64,000 bases of DNA. Origin: Amphimedon queenslandica (taxonomy: Eukaryota; Porifera; Demospongiae; Haplosclerida; Niphatidae). The translations under genes and the position numbers were made by a program. The notes beneath the pieces were generated by a model. It searched no databases and had not been told where the DNA came from. It saw nothing but the letters and a program-made list of their open reading frames with translations. This document shows positions 52,253 to 63,912 of this stretch, one piece after another (the first letter of the stretch is position 1; each line of letters opens with the position of its first letter). Location of the stretch: assembly GCF_000090795.2 (NCBI RefSeq), contig NW_003546565.1, positions 39,155-103,154 on the forward strand, read 5' to 3'.

Positions 52253-54886
52253 TCACTGATTACATGGACAAGTTCTTCTATTATGACCAAATTGACCACA
52301 ATTACCACATTTTCTTTGTGTTGCAGGTGGTTCTAGAGATTGCCTTGGAGAATGTGGTACTTCAATCTCCATTGCAAGGTCTGGTGGATTATCTACACCT
52401 GGTGTTGATTGTCGAGATGATCCTGTTGGTCGAGGTGCATCAGGAAGCGGGCAGGTTACATCTTTACATTCGTATCTGCAAAACGATCTTATCTTTTCGT
52501 AAAGGTACCATTTCCTTTCAGTTGACATACCCTTTGGTGGTAATATATTAGGTAGTTCATCTTCCATTATTTGAGCGTCCTCCTTCAGCAAATTGAATTG
52601 TGTGACTGGGCCATCTACAGCTTGTCTGGCTGCAACTACACCAGGTGAGGTCGCATTTACAACAAAGTGTTGAAAGCCTTTGATGCCTTTTATTTTCTTG
52701 ATTAATGTAGCAAAGTAACTACACCAGTCAAGTGTTTCTACAATGAGTTCACCATTGCTACTTCCTACTGGTTGGGCTTTGTTCACAGCAGATGATTGTT
52801 CTACAACTTGAATGAAGTCATCCAATGAGTCCACCTCTGCTTTAAGGAATTTTTGCTTTAATAGTCCGAAGCACCAGTCTGGAGAAAATTTTGTGTGTCC
52901 AACTGGCAGAAAGGATATTGAAATGGACGCATTGAGTCCTGTCATGACTCTCCATAAGAGGTACTAAAATAAATAAAGAATTTCATTTAAAATGTTCATT
53001 ATTGTGCATGTAATATACTTACTTGAATAACTGTATTATTTTTATTTTGCCCTGTGCAGTTGTCAGCATTGAAATGGATACTGACTGAGTTGAGGCCATG
53101 ATTCTTCAAATAAAAATATACCATGCTTATGACAGGATTTGCCCCTTTACCAGTGTCGAATGATTCATCGATCAAGAAATTAACCTGCTGAGGGATAGCT
53201 TCACAGCACACGCCAAATATGCCACATTTCCTGGGAGTAAGAAAATAAATTGGACCTGCTTGTAGTGGACTTGAAGGATAGTGAACCTTTAAAAAAGTAA
53301 GTAAGCTAGATACACTTTCATAATTATCATAAAATGTTACCTGTTGAGCATAATCGAAGCTATAATGTGCTACAATATTTAACATAGCAAGTGGCCTTGT
53401 TAGTGGGGGATTGTAATTGTTTGCTGCATCAGTATACAGCCCTTTTAACAATAATTGTGCCTCTTTTAATACATCCTTATAGTACTCCCTTTCCTTTTTA
53501 ACAAGACTTCTGTGATCTAGTGCCTTTTGCATTGCCTGAAAATTCTAAATAATACTTGTGTTATTACAATACTGACTTACCTCAGTTATCCTTTCATCTG
53601 ATTGCATGCTAGCACTTCTTATAATCAGTCCACTTATCTCTTTACAAGTGGCACACAAGTCAGACATAGGCTTCATTTTTTCAATATAATAAGGCAGGTA
53701 GCATCGCCACAACATGTTGAATGTTGTTTCAGCACATGCTTTGACATAAAGCCCTTCACATGATTCCGCATACTCTAAGTATACCTGCCTTTTAGATGTA
53801 CTGCATGGTAAGAACTTCTTATTCTCGTAACTTTTCATTCCAGGTATTCTTCCAGGAAGACTGATTCCATGGACTTCAGCGTAATTTCTGATGAAAGCAA
53901 CAACCCGGAGCATATCATCATAAGTCAAAGCATGATTTGGTGTCTTTCCAGCATTTCTGTGAACTCTAATAAAGTTAAGTACATAACATTGAATTTGTAA
54001 GTCCATTCATACCTTGGTATTAATCCATTCATTCTGTAGTTTTTTATGATTTCCTCAAACCTGCTTTTGCCACATGCATGTAGCTTCAGAAATGTTACTC
54101 TACATATCTAGTTGAAAAACGATTAATTTTGTGTTGTGTCATTCATAGTTACAAACCTTATGACCTTGATGCATGAACTTAAAAAATTGCCTCTTTCTCT
54201 CTTTCTGTCTCCTGTGGTTGCCAGTCGACAATCCCCCCATGGTAGATGTTGCTGCCATTTGACTCATAATAGCAATTTCTTGAACAGGCTTTGCCATGGC
54301 TTGTATGTCACATCTATATGTTTTTATGTAAGAGTGACTGAACAGTGCATAGCAATTATCTGAGCAACCACATCCATGTTCAAAGAACTTTGATAATTCT
54401 TCTTCCTCCTATAGGTCTTCCTTTCTCATGTCATCACCAGAGTGAGTAGTTGAAGTAGCTGGAGCATCAGGCATCGCTGATTCTAAATCAAGATCTGATA
54501 CTTGTAGCTCCACAGCCACCTCAGGATCAAACAGTGGTGGATTAATATCTTCATCACAATCTTTTGTCTCTTTCTCTTCTTCTTTCCCTTCCTCTACCTC
54601 TTCTTCTTCCATATCTTCTACTGCTTCATAGTCTGTCTCTATCAATTAACAAATACACTGTATAACTAGGTTTAATATAATAATATTGTGCATTTATACA
54701 GGTGATGGAATGTCATTGTTGTGATAGCTAACCGCAATTCACAGTTAGTATGTAAACAGTGTTATGAATAAGCTTACCACTAGTTTCATCACAAAAGTAG
54801 TCTCCAAGAACTGAAGCAACGTAGTCACTGTCTCGAGGACCTATTTCTTCATTTAACAAGCGAGCAATGTCTCTTTCTGTAGCCAT
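52253..54886 (-). CDS. DUF7869-like transposase, seven exons, one in-frame stop
   Basis: Exons (minus): 54886-54778, 54638-54157, 54107-54013, 53965-53581, 53535-53341, 53286-53023 and 52963-52253. All splice sites are GT..AG, introns are 45-139 nt, and the frame is continuous to a stop at 52253, giving 746 codons. N-terminus: short acidic region (EDMEEEEVEEGKEEEKE), C-x-C-x3-C finger (GCGCSDNC), then HRRQKERKRQ. Middle: CATCKEISG pair. Core: VHYPSSPLQ, FLTPRKCGIFGVCCEAIPQQ, FLIDESFDTGKG, FNADNCTGQNKNN and FLPVGHTKFSPDWCFGLLK. The Asp/Glu residues of LIDES and NADNC suggest a DDE/RNase-H-like active site, which is inference. C-terminus: CCHC knuckle CGNCGQFGHNRRTC. The only defect is a TAG at about 54411-54413 in exon 2. 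I assign DUF7869 by its DNC-GQNKNN signature from memory. Probably the element's transposase. Confidence 0.75.
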
Positions 54887-55228
54887 AGTTTTTATAAGTA
54901 GTCTTCTTCGTCTTTGTTATACTTTAAATAGTTGCTATAGAGACTCCATGGTTACCTAATGACGCATTAAAGCCCTCCGTTTTTATTCCGTGGTCGCTCC
55001 GTGTAACATTCTCCGTGCACAATCAAGGTAAAATGTCGAAGGGCTTATAACTCGGCAAAGAAGGCTTCGCTACCCCTGATTTTGGTATCAAATGAAAGGA
55101 TTTTGTTTATATAACATGTTTATGTGATAAAATGAATTTCGCCCAGGTAAAGATTTTTCGTGATTATGAGCCCATAGCTCAAAATGATAATTCCCGCAGA
55201 TAGCCTGGTTTTCTCATATCGGGTCACA

Positions 55229-55710
55229 CATATGCTCACATTTTGAATCTTTGTCTTGTAAGGAGAAATATAGGATAGGCCCTGTATAAACGAATTTAAT
55301 AATATTCAGAAACTTACTCAGTATCTTAATTCATTTTCACTTATTTCTGGGCAATGCAAAAGGTCGCTTCAGCAAAGATAGAGTTGATCGAGCTAACCAT
55401 AAGTCGCTCAAGGAATGCATGTCTTGCAGTGTTGTTTAGGCCTTGCGAAAGTGTAACAAACCTTACAACACACAATTTAACTTGTTTGTCATTTCATCTT
55501 GAATAAGAGCAGTAGCATCAAAGAGAAGCCTGCACAAAGCTGAAGAATACGGAAGCCCCAAGCGACATTCCTGTTCACATTCTCGAACACATCGCATATT
55601 CTCGTTCATGTTGTATTATTCTTCTTCACATTGTAATAATTGTTCTCATTCGTGGTCTTGTTTACATGCTCATACCTTCCATCGTGGTTTGGTTTGTTTG
55701 GTGACAAGAA
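55229..55710. other. Non-coding flank, nothing recognised
   Basis: Between the transposon end and the first exon of the integrase-like gene. It may contain that gene's promoter, but no element could be assigned. Confidence 0.3.
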
Positions 55711-56850
55711 ATGTCTAGGTTGGATTTGGAAGCAAGAAACCTCATTATCACTAATCTTGCGCAAAAGGGATGTTTAGTAAATGAGATTCAGTGGTTGCTA
55801 CATCATTTCATTAATGTAGATTTGAGGTAAGCCTAGCCTATGGATTATTTATTGTCAACTTATAGTATGTGACAAGAATTGACAGTATTAGGCATATACA
55901 CGGCTCCTAAAAAGCAATCAATTAAATAGGAGGCCACGTCAGAAAAGTTCTTTGCAAATATTGAATTAGCTATTGTTCATCATTCACTAATGATGCAGCT
56001 GGCTACTGAGTTGATTAGGATTTGGTGTTATTACTTATTATAGGAAGAGTTAAAAGGTCCAGGATCATTATTAGGGTATCAGGCAATGTGGAATAAATTA
56101 AAAAACTTACATCAATTACAAGTCAAAAGGTTGTTATTATTTATTTTTAAAAATTTATATTAATTGACTATAATAAAATATGAGTAGAAGTACTGGCATG
56201 GTGCTCTTGGCTTCGATAGATCCAGAGGGAATTTTAAGAAGGAAGCATGCAATACTGAAAAGGAGAATATATAGGAGTAAAGTATGTAATAATGTGGGAA
56301 GTTTATCATTGTTCATTTTTTCACATGGCCCAAACTTTCTTTGGCATTGCGATGGATATTATAAGTTGAAACCTTATGGTTTTCCAATCCATGGATGCAT
56401 TGATGGGTATATATATACAATTTATACATATTGTAGAAATAGTTATATAATTTAGTTATTCAAGAAACATTTTTTGGCTAAAAGTGGCAAATTCGAATAA
56501 TGATCCATTGCAAATTGCTTACTATTATGTAAATGCAGTGCAAGAATTAAGAGGTACATGCATGCATAAGAAACTTACTGATATAAGTATATAGGATGTC
56601 CTAGTTTTTACGCACTGATCTTGGCTCAGAAAATGGTGCAATTGCTTTTCTTCAGCCACTTCTACAACACCAGCTAAGAAATACTGTAATGCATATATAT
56701 GGGCACTATTCTACAAACCAGGTATACATGTATGCTTGATGATTATGATTATATTATGAATTGTATTATATATATCAGAGAATAGAATCATTTTGGAGCA
56801 TGCTTCGAAACCAGTTCACTGAATGGTGGATCAACTTCTGTTATAGTAGC
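55711..56850 (+). pseudogene. Integrase-core gene, multi-exon, slightly decayed, 3'-truncated
   Basis: Exon 1 (55711-55826): MSRLDLEARNLIITNLAQKG, helix-turn-helix-like start with donor GTAAG. A degraded exon 2 (about 55890-55980) has a stop. Exon 3 (56044-56129): EELKGPGSLLGYQAMWNKLK. Exon 4 (56188-56281): VLLASIDPEGILRRKHAILK. Exon 5 (56327-56406): GPNFLWHCDGYYKLKPYGFP..GCIDG. Exon 6 (56456-56553): YSRNIFWLKVANSNNDPLQI. Exon 7 (56595-56721): GCPSF then RTDLGSENGAIAFLQP..YGHYSTNQ. Exon 8 (from 56779): RIESFWSMLRNQFTEWWINF. The three integrase acidic residues are all present (WHCDG, RTDLG, RIESFW). Defects: the acceptor before exon 5 reads CAT instead of CAG, one T is missing before RTDLG, and the C-terminus is cut off after about 56842. 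The family occurs widely in animals as integrase-core proteins of uncertain mobility. Confidence 0.7.
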
Positions 56851-58389
56851 TGCTTCATTGTTTGGAGTCTAAGACCTCACTGCGCGATTGGGACTGATTT
56901 CGCTAGTTTAACAAAATCTCTTCTTTGCTCTGCTCTAACTCAATGAGCATGCACAGTGTACAAAATCAATTAATTCATAACAATGGATAATTAATTTTAA
57001 TAATAATCCTAACATATCCCCCCGTTGACTAGGCAACTAGTCAAGATAACAATAATAATTCATAATAACAAATATTATGCACATAATTCACACACCATGC
57101 TAAATCCCAAACAATGCATTTAATTTTGCTCAAATAACGAGTGCACTATTGCACATGCCCTCGCCACAATCAGAATGCATTTCAGTGTTCAAAGAACCAA
57201 AAGGGCAATTAAATGCCCTCCAAAAATTTTGAATGCAACAAACTATTTAATAGTAAAACTTGACTGTAAAATTTTAAAACTCTTAAGAATGAACTTTTTT
57301 GCTAAAGGTATCATGGTTCATCATGGTTCACCTAAGCTCCTCCCTTATTTTATTAGTAGTTCTATTACAATATGAACATTAATCATTATTTATTTAGATC
57401 TAACCTGATATAATTAAGCTGATTATTTCTAGCATAATATATTAGACTATGCTTCTAGGTTCCTGCAATGAAAAAAATATAGTCATTATGGTAGCTCCAC
57501 CCATCATTATGCATGTCGACCTGCATGGTGGCATGTATTACGTCTAAAATTAGAGTGAAATCTTACATCTGGAGCCTCTAATTCATAGATTTCCTGGTTC
57601 CAGAACTCCAACCTTTCATGATCTAGAGTATTATTTATTATACTTGATGTTTCATAGTCTCAGGTAGTCAGTGTCTCAATGATGACCAAAGACATTGACA
57701 CGTGTGTAGACCAAGGTGTAGACCTTGATCTTATAGGGTGGCCACGTGGGAGGCCCTGAGCCACACCTTTGCCACACCTTTCATGGATAGGGCTAGCTAT
57801 AGCGCTAAGCACTTGGCTAGCTGCACGCGAACAGCCTGAGCGGCTGACCCTACTGTTGTATAGTAGAGTTATCATAAAAGTTTTTCACTCTTGCATTCTC
57901 TCCTGTTGTTATGGTTGAACTTTCACTTCAACTAAGCCGCAACCTTGCTGAATTTTGCATGGTCTTCTAGCCTTTATACTAAGATTCATATGTAAACTCT
58001 CTCAACAGTCAGTATAGACTCTATTAAGACAGGCACACTTACAATAGAAGATATACAATGATTATAATAAAATTTATAAAGCCTCAGAGTTTGGCTTTGG
58101 CAGAAATCCTCATAATATATTAATTTTATTTGCATGCCTATGCATGAGGGAACCCCTGAATTAATAGGCTTAATAATTGCAAAATTGATTCAATTTTGCA
58201 ATTATAGAATAAGGAAGCACATGTTGTATACTTGTATTGGGACTCCTTGTGACAGCTCATCTCTAGCTGACTAGCTCTATCCATTGAGTTTATTCATTTT
58301 AAAATTTCATTCAGTGATCATGAGGAGAACATAAGGTAATGCTAGCTATACTTTTTATTGCCACAAAGTGTCACTTGTTCACTTTTAGA
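56851..58389. other. Gene-poor stretch
   Basis: Contains an AT-rich part with TCCCCCCGTTGACTAGGCAA at about 57018 and a GC-richer patch at 57690-57850 (GTGGCCACGTGGGAGGCC..) without recognisable gene. A 71-codon minus-strand frame there (57875-57660) is not convincing. Confidence 0.35.
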
Positions 58390-58568
58390 GAGAAACTCTG
58401 ATGAAGGCTATAAATTTTTGTTTGAGACTGTTGAATTTGAAAGCACTCATACAGATATGTCAAAATTATCAAAGTAACTGCAAATGTCAGTGCTTTGTGT
58501 GCCGTAAGAAATATAATGGCCAAGGCCCTCCTCCTCCACCACCGCCACCTAGTAGTAGCCTTTCAAGT
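58389..58568 (+). CDS. Possible exon: Cys cluster plus proline run
   Basis: After an acceptor-like TTTTAG an open segment can start at an ATG (about 58401, MKAINFCLRLLNLKALIQIC). It reads on through NYQSNCKCQCFVCRKKYNGQ and a run of eight prolines, then SSSLSS, and ends at a donor-like AAGTGAGTG at about 58566. The C-x-C-x-C-x2-C cluster followed by polyproline is suggestive of a real protein, but no other exon was found and the family is unknown. Confidence 0.3.
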
Positions 58569-60480
58569 GAGTGAAATTGATTTATTGCATGCATTGTTTA
58601 TGGTTCTAATATATGTAGTATGTCACAGAGCTCACAGGTGTATTACACTTATTAGTATTTAATCAGTAAGGAAGATAATATAATAAATTTATTATATACT
58701 TACCCTTTATACTTGTAGCCACTAAAATTGATTCCACATTACTCTCCTAGTGGTAAATATATTCATTATATTACATATGATTTTGAAATGTCTCTTTTAG
58801 ATCTACATAATATTGAACCAAATTACGATAATGTGTAATACTTTTTTTGAATTAGAAATTAAACTATTAAATAAATTTGTTGATACATTATTTTGCAGTC
58901 TTGTTTCTTGATTTTGTAGAAGACACGTTATAGAATCTTGATAACATTTTCTTGTTAGACATACCTATCAGGAAAGGCAAAATGAAGTGGCTGTTACAAT
59001 GTATTATGTAAAGGTGAGAATACAACTTTTTGTGGCATTATAGGCCCTCCCATAAGCATACATAATTAATTTCTCTCAGCCTATGACATGCAAGATTTCT
59101 ATTGCTTATTATCTTTACTAACTCTTTCTCAACTCCACTTTATGCTCTTTAATTGTTCTTCTGATATCAAAGTTCACTGCTTCAAAATGACTAAGGCCAA
59201 TGTTTGTAACGATAATGAAAGCAATACTTACTATTATTATATATGTGCTGTGTAGTGTATTTTGTACATATTAAATTAACACATTTAAATGGTTCACACA
59301 TGCAAGTAGCTACATGTAGGACTAATGTAATGGAGAGATCAAGTCTACATCATATCTTGATGTCTTAATTGTGAAAAGTGGTGGAGAGCAGCATTAATCT
59401 TTTATTGCTTAGAAATGATAAATCAATACAAGCAAGAGTACTCTTGATACAAGGGATATAGGTTTCTTAAATGTTAACCAGGACAAGCTGCTGAACTACC
59501 ACAATAGCAAGTATTATAGTTGGAAACATTTTGCTGCAAGCATGTACTACATAGATACACAATTTTCTTTAACCCTTGTATATGTACATCATGCCTTAGA
59601 AGTGTTATCTGGTTTCAACTAAATGCAATGCTTGTACTTTCCACAATTTAAAACTAATTATTATAGACATTTCTCTGTATCAAAATAGTTGGTTTACTTT
59701 TTTATTGCAAGTAATCCTTTTTTGAAAATAATTAATGTATAGCTAAAAATTTGAAGGGGTTAAATTTGGCAAATTGTTAAACTTAGGGTTTTAATATGAA
59801 TGGCTGTCAAAATTAAAAAAACTTTTGCCAAATTTGTCATTCAAAATTTAAGCTTCGCTTGATGTGCTGACATTCAAAGGAGAGAATAAATATTCTAAGC
59901 TTTATTATTAGTAGTTACAAATAGTTAATGTGGCCCAAAGTTTACATAGTGATTGTATACGTAGACAACAAGTTTATATAGTGGGCTGAACAATGACTTT
60001 GACATTAAAAACATAGCAGGTGATAACTTTGCAAACTTCGAAGGCTTCAAATTTTATGTATAACCTTCGAAGGTTAAGTGGCCTTTGTCCCAGCCTTAAT
60101 GTATATGTACCAAAAAAATTACAACAATACAAATTCCCTTTTTTAATTTTTGATAAAATGGTAAAACTTTGACTCGATTTTTAAGCAAATTAAAGATTTG
60201 TAAAAGTCTAAAATTTGATCGGAATCAGCTCAAACTTCTACACAGTATAATAACATGTAAATGCTTGTACTGGAACAAGAAGCTGCATGAGTATTGCGTT
60301 GAAGACCATGTCCTACTATTTCATAAAAATGGCAAAATCAAATTAAGCATTGTTCAGACACAATGTCTGAACATTGTCTGAATGCAATTTAATTTCCACT
60401 GATTTGTGACAAAAAAATGTACATGTACGTGTACCAGTACATTATACATACACTGTAAATTGTAAATGTTGTATTTTGTG
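58569..60480. other. Non-coding stretch, nothing recognised
   Basis: Nearly 2 kb of AT-rich sequence without supported genes. A 70-codon plus-strand frame at 60169-60381 lacks support. Confidence 0.4.
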
Positions 60481-60487
60481 GAGAAAA

Positions 60488-60560
60488 TACGGTCAAACCT
60501 CCGACAGCGGATTGTCCGAGAAGCGGACACACTCTCTAAAACGGACAAACCTGCAGTCAC
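60488..60560. mobile_element. Possible pogo/Tigger-like left end
   Basis: TACGGTCAAACCTCCGACAG followed by GCGGATTGTCCGAGAAGCGGACAC resembles the ends of pogo/Tigger-type elements, and the end at 4110-4125 is related. The palindrome GGATTGTCC lies inside. No right end was found. Confidence 0.3.
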
Positions 60561-60914
60561 CGATGAAAATAGCCCATCTTACTGTACATGAATTAAACAA
60601 ACATGTGTACATGCATAATGTGAAAGTGGACAAGAAATAAAGGAATGGCTCAAAAATGAAATAAATCCGAATTCAGTAATTAAGGTACACACTAATCAAT
60701 ACCAATGAAAATTATGATCTTCTAATAATGATATAATACACTTACCAAAAATTAAATACAATGAAAATTGGTTCAAAAAAGTCTCTGCACCTGTGAAAAC
60801 AAAATAATTAATGCTACACTACCGATAAACAACCTACATTATGTTTTGAGAATGAAGAAGGTTCTAATTTAAAGTAGTGGGCTGAGTTTAGCCCTGAAAA
60901 ATTAAGAAATAAAT

Positions 60915-61091
60915 ATGGTGGCAAGAGCTCTTGGTAATCCTAGTTTCTCTTTATTGTGTCTTTTTTGGCTCACCTTTCCTGCTAATGATCAAATTTTATT
61001 ATATGGTGAGGGCATAGGATTTATTTGGACTAACCATGCATATGTAAATGAAAAGTTTTCTGCTGGTGCTCACTTAAGAGTTAGAGATTGA
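60915..61091 (+). CDS. Small open frame with hydrophobic start, unknown
   Basis: A 58-codon frame starts MVARALGNPSFSLLCLFWLT, which looks like a signal peptide or membrane segment, and continues FPANDQILLYGEGIGFIWTN. The composition is more protein-like than the surrounding AT-rich sequence. No homology recognised and no splice partners seen. Confidence 0.25.
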   Translation: MVARALGNPSFSLLCLFWLTFPANDQILLYGEGIGFIWTNHAYVNEKFSAGAHLRVRD

Positions 61092-62472
61092 TTGGTGTAC
61101 ATTATATTTTGATTATCTAATAATAATGACTTATGATGTTTATTCCATTACAATTAAATTTAAATTTTTCATAAGGGGTGCATGGGGTAGTATAGTTAAA
61201 TGTTAATCAACTTGAGTTGATTTAAAGTCTTATTAAATTGTTGAGTCAAATGTGTTATCAACTATACGATTACCGCTAACTTTCTTATAGATAATATTAA
61301 TTTTCATGGTCTTCTGTCTCGTGCCCTCTTGATTTTGGATATAGATTACTTGTGAAGTACATAATGCTGAAGAATATAGTATTTAATAACTAAATTGAAG
61401 ATCAAAATATTGCAGCATAATGATTTTTCATCTTAATAATTCATATTTGTAATTAAAGAAAAATAACATTAACAAATTCATGCACAAAATTAATGTTCTT
61501 CAAGTTATGTTTTGTTTACAAGAGTTTTTACAGTCTTTATGTTTACTACTAATTTCTAAAAAAATTGTGAATTATTGCTATTAATATATTTTAGTATACC
61601 TTACTTTCTTTATTGTGTTTCCTTTTGGTTGAGTCAATTATTTTAAGCATTCTTGCATGCATGTGACATAATATATGTTCTTCCTTCTTCTCATTCTTGC
61701 AATCCTTGATAGGACATTTTGTCCCTTTAATAAGAATAGATTCACGTCCTTTTTTCTATAAAATTTAATGTATTCTATCATTGCAATTTTAGTAACATAA
61801 CTCACGTGTATTGCAGCAACATGATACCAGCATAATTTAACATTATGTCTTGAAGTCTGTTTTGTTGCCTTTATTGAACAGTCATCATATTGACACTGAA
61901 ATGATTGATAATAATTGTTTAACACTTTATCAATTTTACTGTCAAAATGTATCCATCTGTCAACATTTCATCAGTTATCTTTTCAGAGCTGTCTCCTGAA
62001 GTAGCCATACTTTTTGATAGTTTCAGTCTTTAGATAATGCATGTTGCATTTGATCTGAAAATTCTTTTATATTCTTCAATTGTTCATTTAAACGATATAA
62101 TTATGTAACCGTTACTAACTTTAGTTGAGTGGCAAGGTAAGATGCCAAGTGTATACATAAAATTGCTGAATTGTATTACATCATCATAATGAGATTCTGC
62201 AAGCTTTAAATCCACTCAGCAGTTATGATGACAATTTTTAGGTTATGCAGACTTGAAGAAACTCAGCAGATGTAATGAATACATCATTTGTTACTATATT
62301 TATACTCTATGCAAAACATAGTATAAAAGGGGATAGATTGCTCACTTCGTGCTATAGTTTCAAGTTTTTCATTCTCTGTTGGTAATTTAAAGCGATTTCA
62401 AGAAAAAGACTGACTTTTGAGAGCCTCTCTGATATCAAAGAAGAGGGCTGTAATGCTGAGTTTTATGCTGCA
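61092..62472. other. Non-coding stretch
   Basis: AT-rich. A 95-codon minus-strand frame (61925-61638) starts MLNNYYQSFQCQYDDCSIKA and has several Cys and His, but I cannot assign it. The 150 bp before 62473 (TATAAAAGGGG at about 62321) could hold the promoter of the next gene. Confidence 0.35.
62318..62332 (+). promoter_or_regulatory. Possible TATA box
   Basis: TATAAAAGGGG stands about 140-150 bp upstream of the ATG of the OB-fold gene, a good match to a TATA element. No transcription start can be fixed. Confidence 0.35.
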
Positions 62473-63450
62473 ATGGAGTTCTTGTCTCCCATAAAGAAGA
62501 GCACTAATGGAAGGGAGTACTATCATGGGAAAGTGACTGATGGAGGAAGCTCCTTCAGGATTGCTGGATTCAACTCTAAAAGTCGAGCACAGTTATCTAC
62601 CATTAGTGCAGCTAAGATCCCAGTCCATCTTACCAACTGCGAAGTTAAGAAGAGTAATTATGATGATGCTCTGGAGGTCATTGTGAGGCCTACTACTGAG
62701 TTTGGGCCTTCCCCCAGGACAATAGAAGTTCCTGTTCCAGAGAAAGCCACAAACAAAAACATATCAGAAATATTGGATGCAGCAGATGGTGTGTTGGTCA
62801 ATCTTGGATGTAAAGTTATAGATGTAGCTCATGCTAGGGTAGTAAGAACTGGACGCTTACAAGAAGTCATGCTTGCAGATCAAACAGGAACCATCAAGCT
62901 ATGCTGTTGGTAGAAAAATGTGGATCAACTTGAGGAATACTCCTCATATGATTTTACAAATTTGTCTGTTGGAATATTCAGGGATGAGAAAACTCTGACA
63001 CTAAGACGGAACAGTTCATTCACTCTAACAACAAATAAAGATGATATTACAACACCGAATTTTGAGATCAAGGATGAGGATAATACTGATATTATCAATG
63101 ATGCCAGGATCATAGGGATGCAGTATTGTAATCTGTATTGGGGTTGCATTAGTTGAGGAAGCAAACTTGATTCAGTTGAACACAAGTACTGTAAATGTTC
63201 AAAGTGTCACATTGTACAAGAGAGATCCAATTGTGAATTTCAAGCATCCTGTAACATCCTGTTTGCAGCTGCAGGCGGACATAAGCTATTGAAAGCCTGT
63301 ACTTCAGTAATCAAAAGTCTACTAGGAGACAGCATTGACAGTCAAGCTGAGCAAAGTCTTCTCAAGATAAAGGATCTGATGGTAGTAAAATATTCAAAGA
63401 GAGACAATTACATTAAACCAATTGTTATATCCTCTAACCCAGTTATGTAA
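62473..63450 (+). pseudogene. OB-fold (RPA70-like) protein with two stops
   Basis: One continuous frame of 325 codons from the ATG at 62473 to TAA at 63450, interrupted only by TAG (62911-62913) and TGA (63154-63156). The N-terminal part (MEFLSPIKKSTNGREYYHGK, GGSSFRIAGFNSKSRAQLST) looks like one OB-type domain. The middle (VNLGCKVIDVAHARVVRTGR, VMLADQTGTIKLCCW, then NVDQLEEYSSYDFTNLSV..LTLRRNSSF) is a typical single-strand-binding OB fold: the DQTGTIKL..W motif matches RPA70-like proteins. The C-terminal part has KYCKCSKCHIVQERSNCEFQ, a probable zinc-binding site, then a helical end. Such RPA-like proteins are often encoded by transposons, including Helitrons. It is not spliced, which fits a retrocopy or element gene. 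Otherwise well preserved, so recently lost or misassembled. Confidence 0.6.
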
Positions 63451-63794
63451 TGTATGTTTTCATTATTGTTCTTCATTTAATCTTTTTCTCATTTACTGTA
63501 CTAACAATTATTGTATATCAAATAAATTATTATTAAATTTAAGCAGCCACATTGCATTTGGTATCAAATACAATTTAAGAATAAAAAACAAAGGACAATG
63601 TGAAGTCTAGAATTATTGAAGTAATGTGATCAAATTTTTAAAAAATAAAAAAGGGCAACAATGGAAACTAAAACAATAATATAGTGGTATGATTGATTGC
63701 TTTTTTTACATTTTTAGCAAATAAAGAAAGTTGAAACTTAGAGAGGGAGGCAAAATAGAAAGCCATTAAAGAAGAAAAAACTTGATTAATTCAC
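63451..63794. other. Non-coding stretch, A-rich
   Basis: Downstream of the OB-fold gene, A-rich with AATAAA signals near 63519. Nothing else seen. Confidence 0.35.
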
Positions 63795-63912
63795 AATGAT
63801 AATACTAGTAATAATAATAATAATATCAATAATTAGAATAATAATAATAAGAATTATTAATAATGCAATTTAGGATAATGACAGTGATAAATAATAATAA
63901 TAATAATAAGAC
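63795..63912. repeat. Imperfect AAT microsatellite
   Basis: Runs of AATAATAATAAT interrupted by short other sequence, ending near 63910. Confidence 0.9.

Larger units (their letters stand above)
49981..55228 (-). mobile_element. Two-gene transposon with 37-bp inverted ends
   Basis: A perfect 37-bp inverted repeat starts TGTGACCCGATATGAGAAAA at 49981-50017 and is mirrored at 55192-55228. The bases CA flank both ends (49979-49980 and 55229-55230), fitting a 2-bp target duplication. Inside are a spliced DUF7869-like gene (52253-54886, minus), a hairpin-bearing tandem repeat (51996-52230) and a candidate second gene (50786-51663, minus) that runs into an assembly gap (50583-50785). Identical ends and an almost open main gene indicate a young insertion, the youngest-looking element in the window. 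Confidence 0.85.

Noticed and set aside
54370-54450. Treating the in-frame TAG of the DUF7869-like gene as part of a small intron
   Set aside because: No donor at a workable distance; the intron would be under 40 nt. A point mutation is simpler.
49779-55246. 14-bp direct repeat ATGCTCACATTTTG on both sides of the two-gene transposon
   Set aside because: The left copy lies about 190 bp away from the terminus, so it is not a target duplication; probably coincidence.
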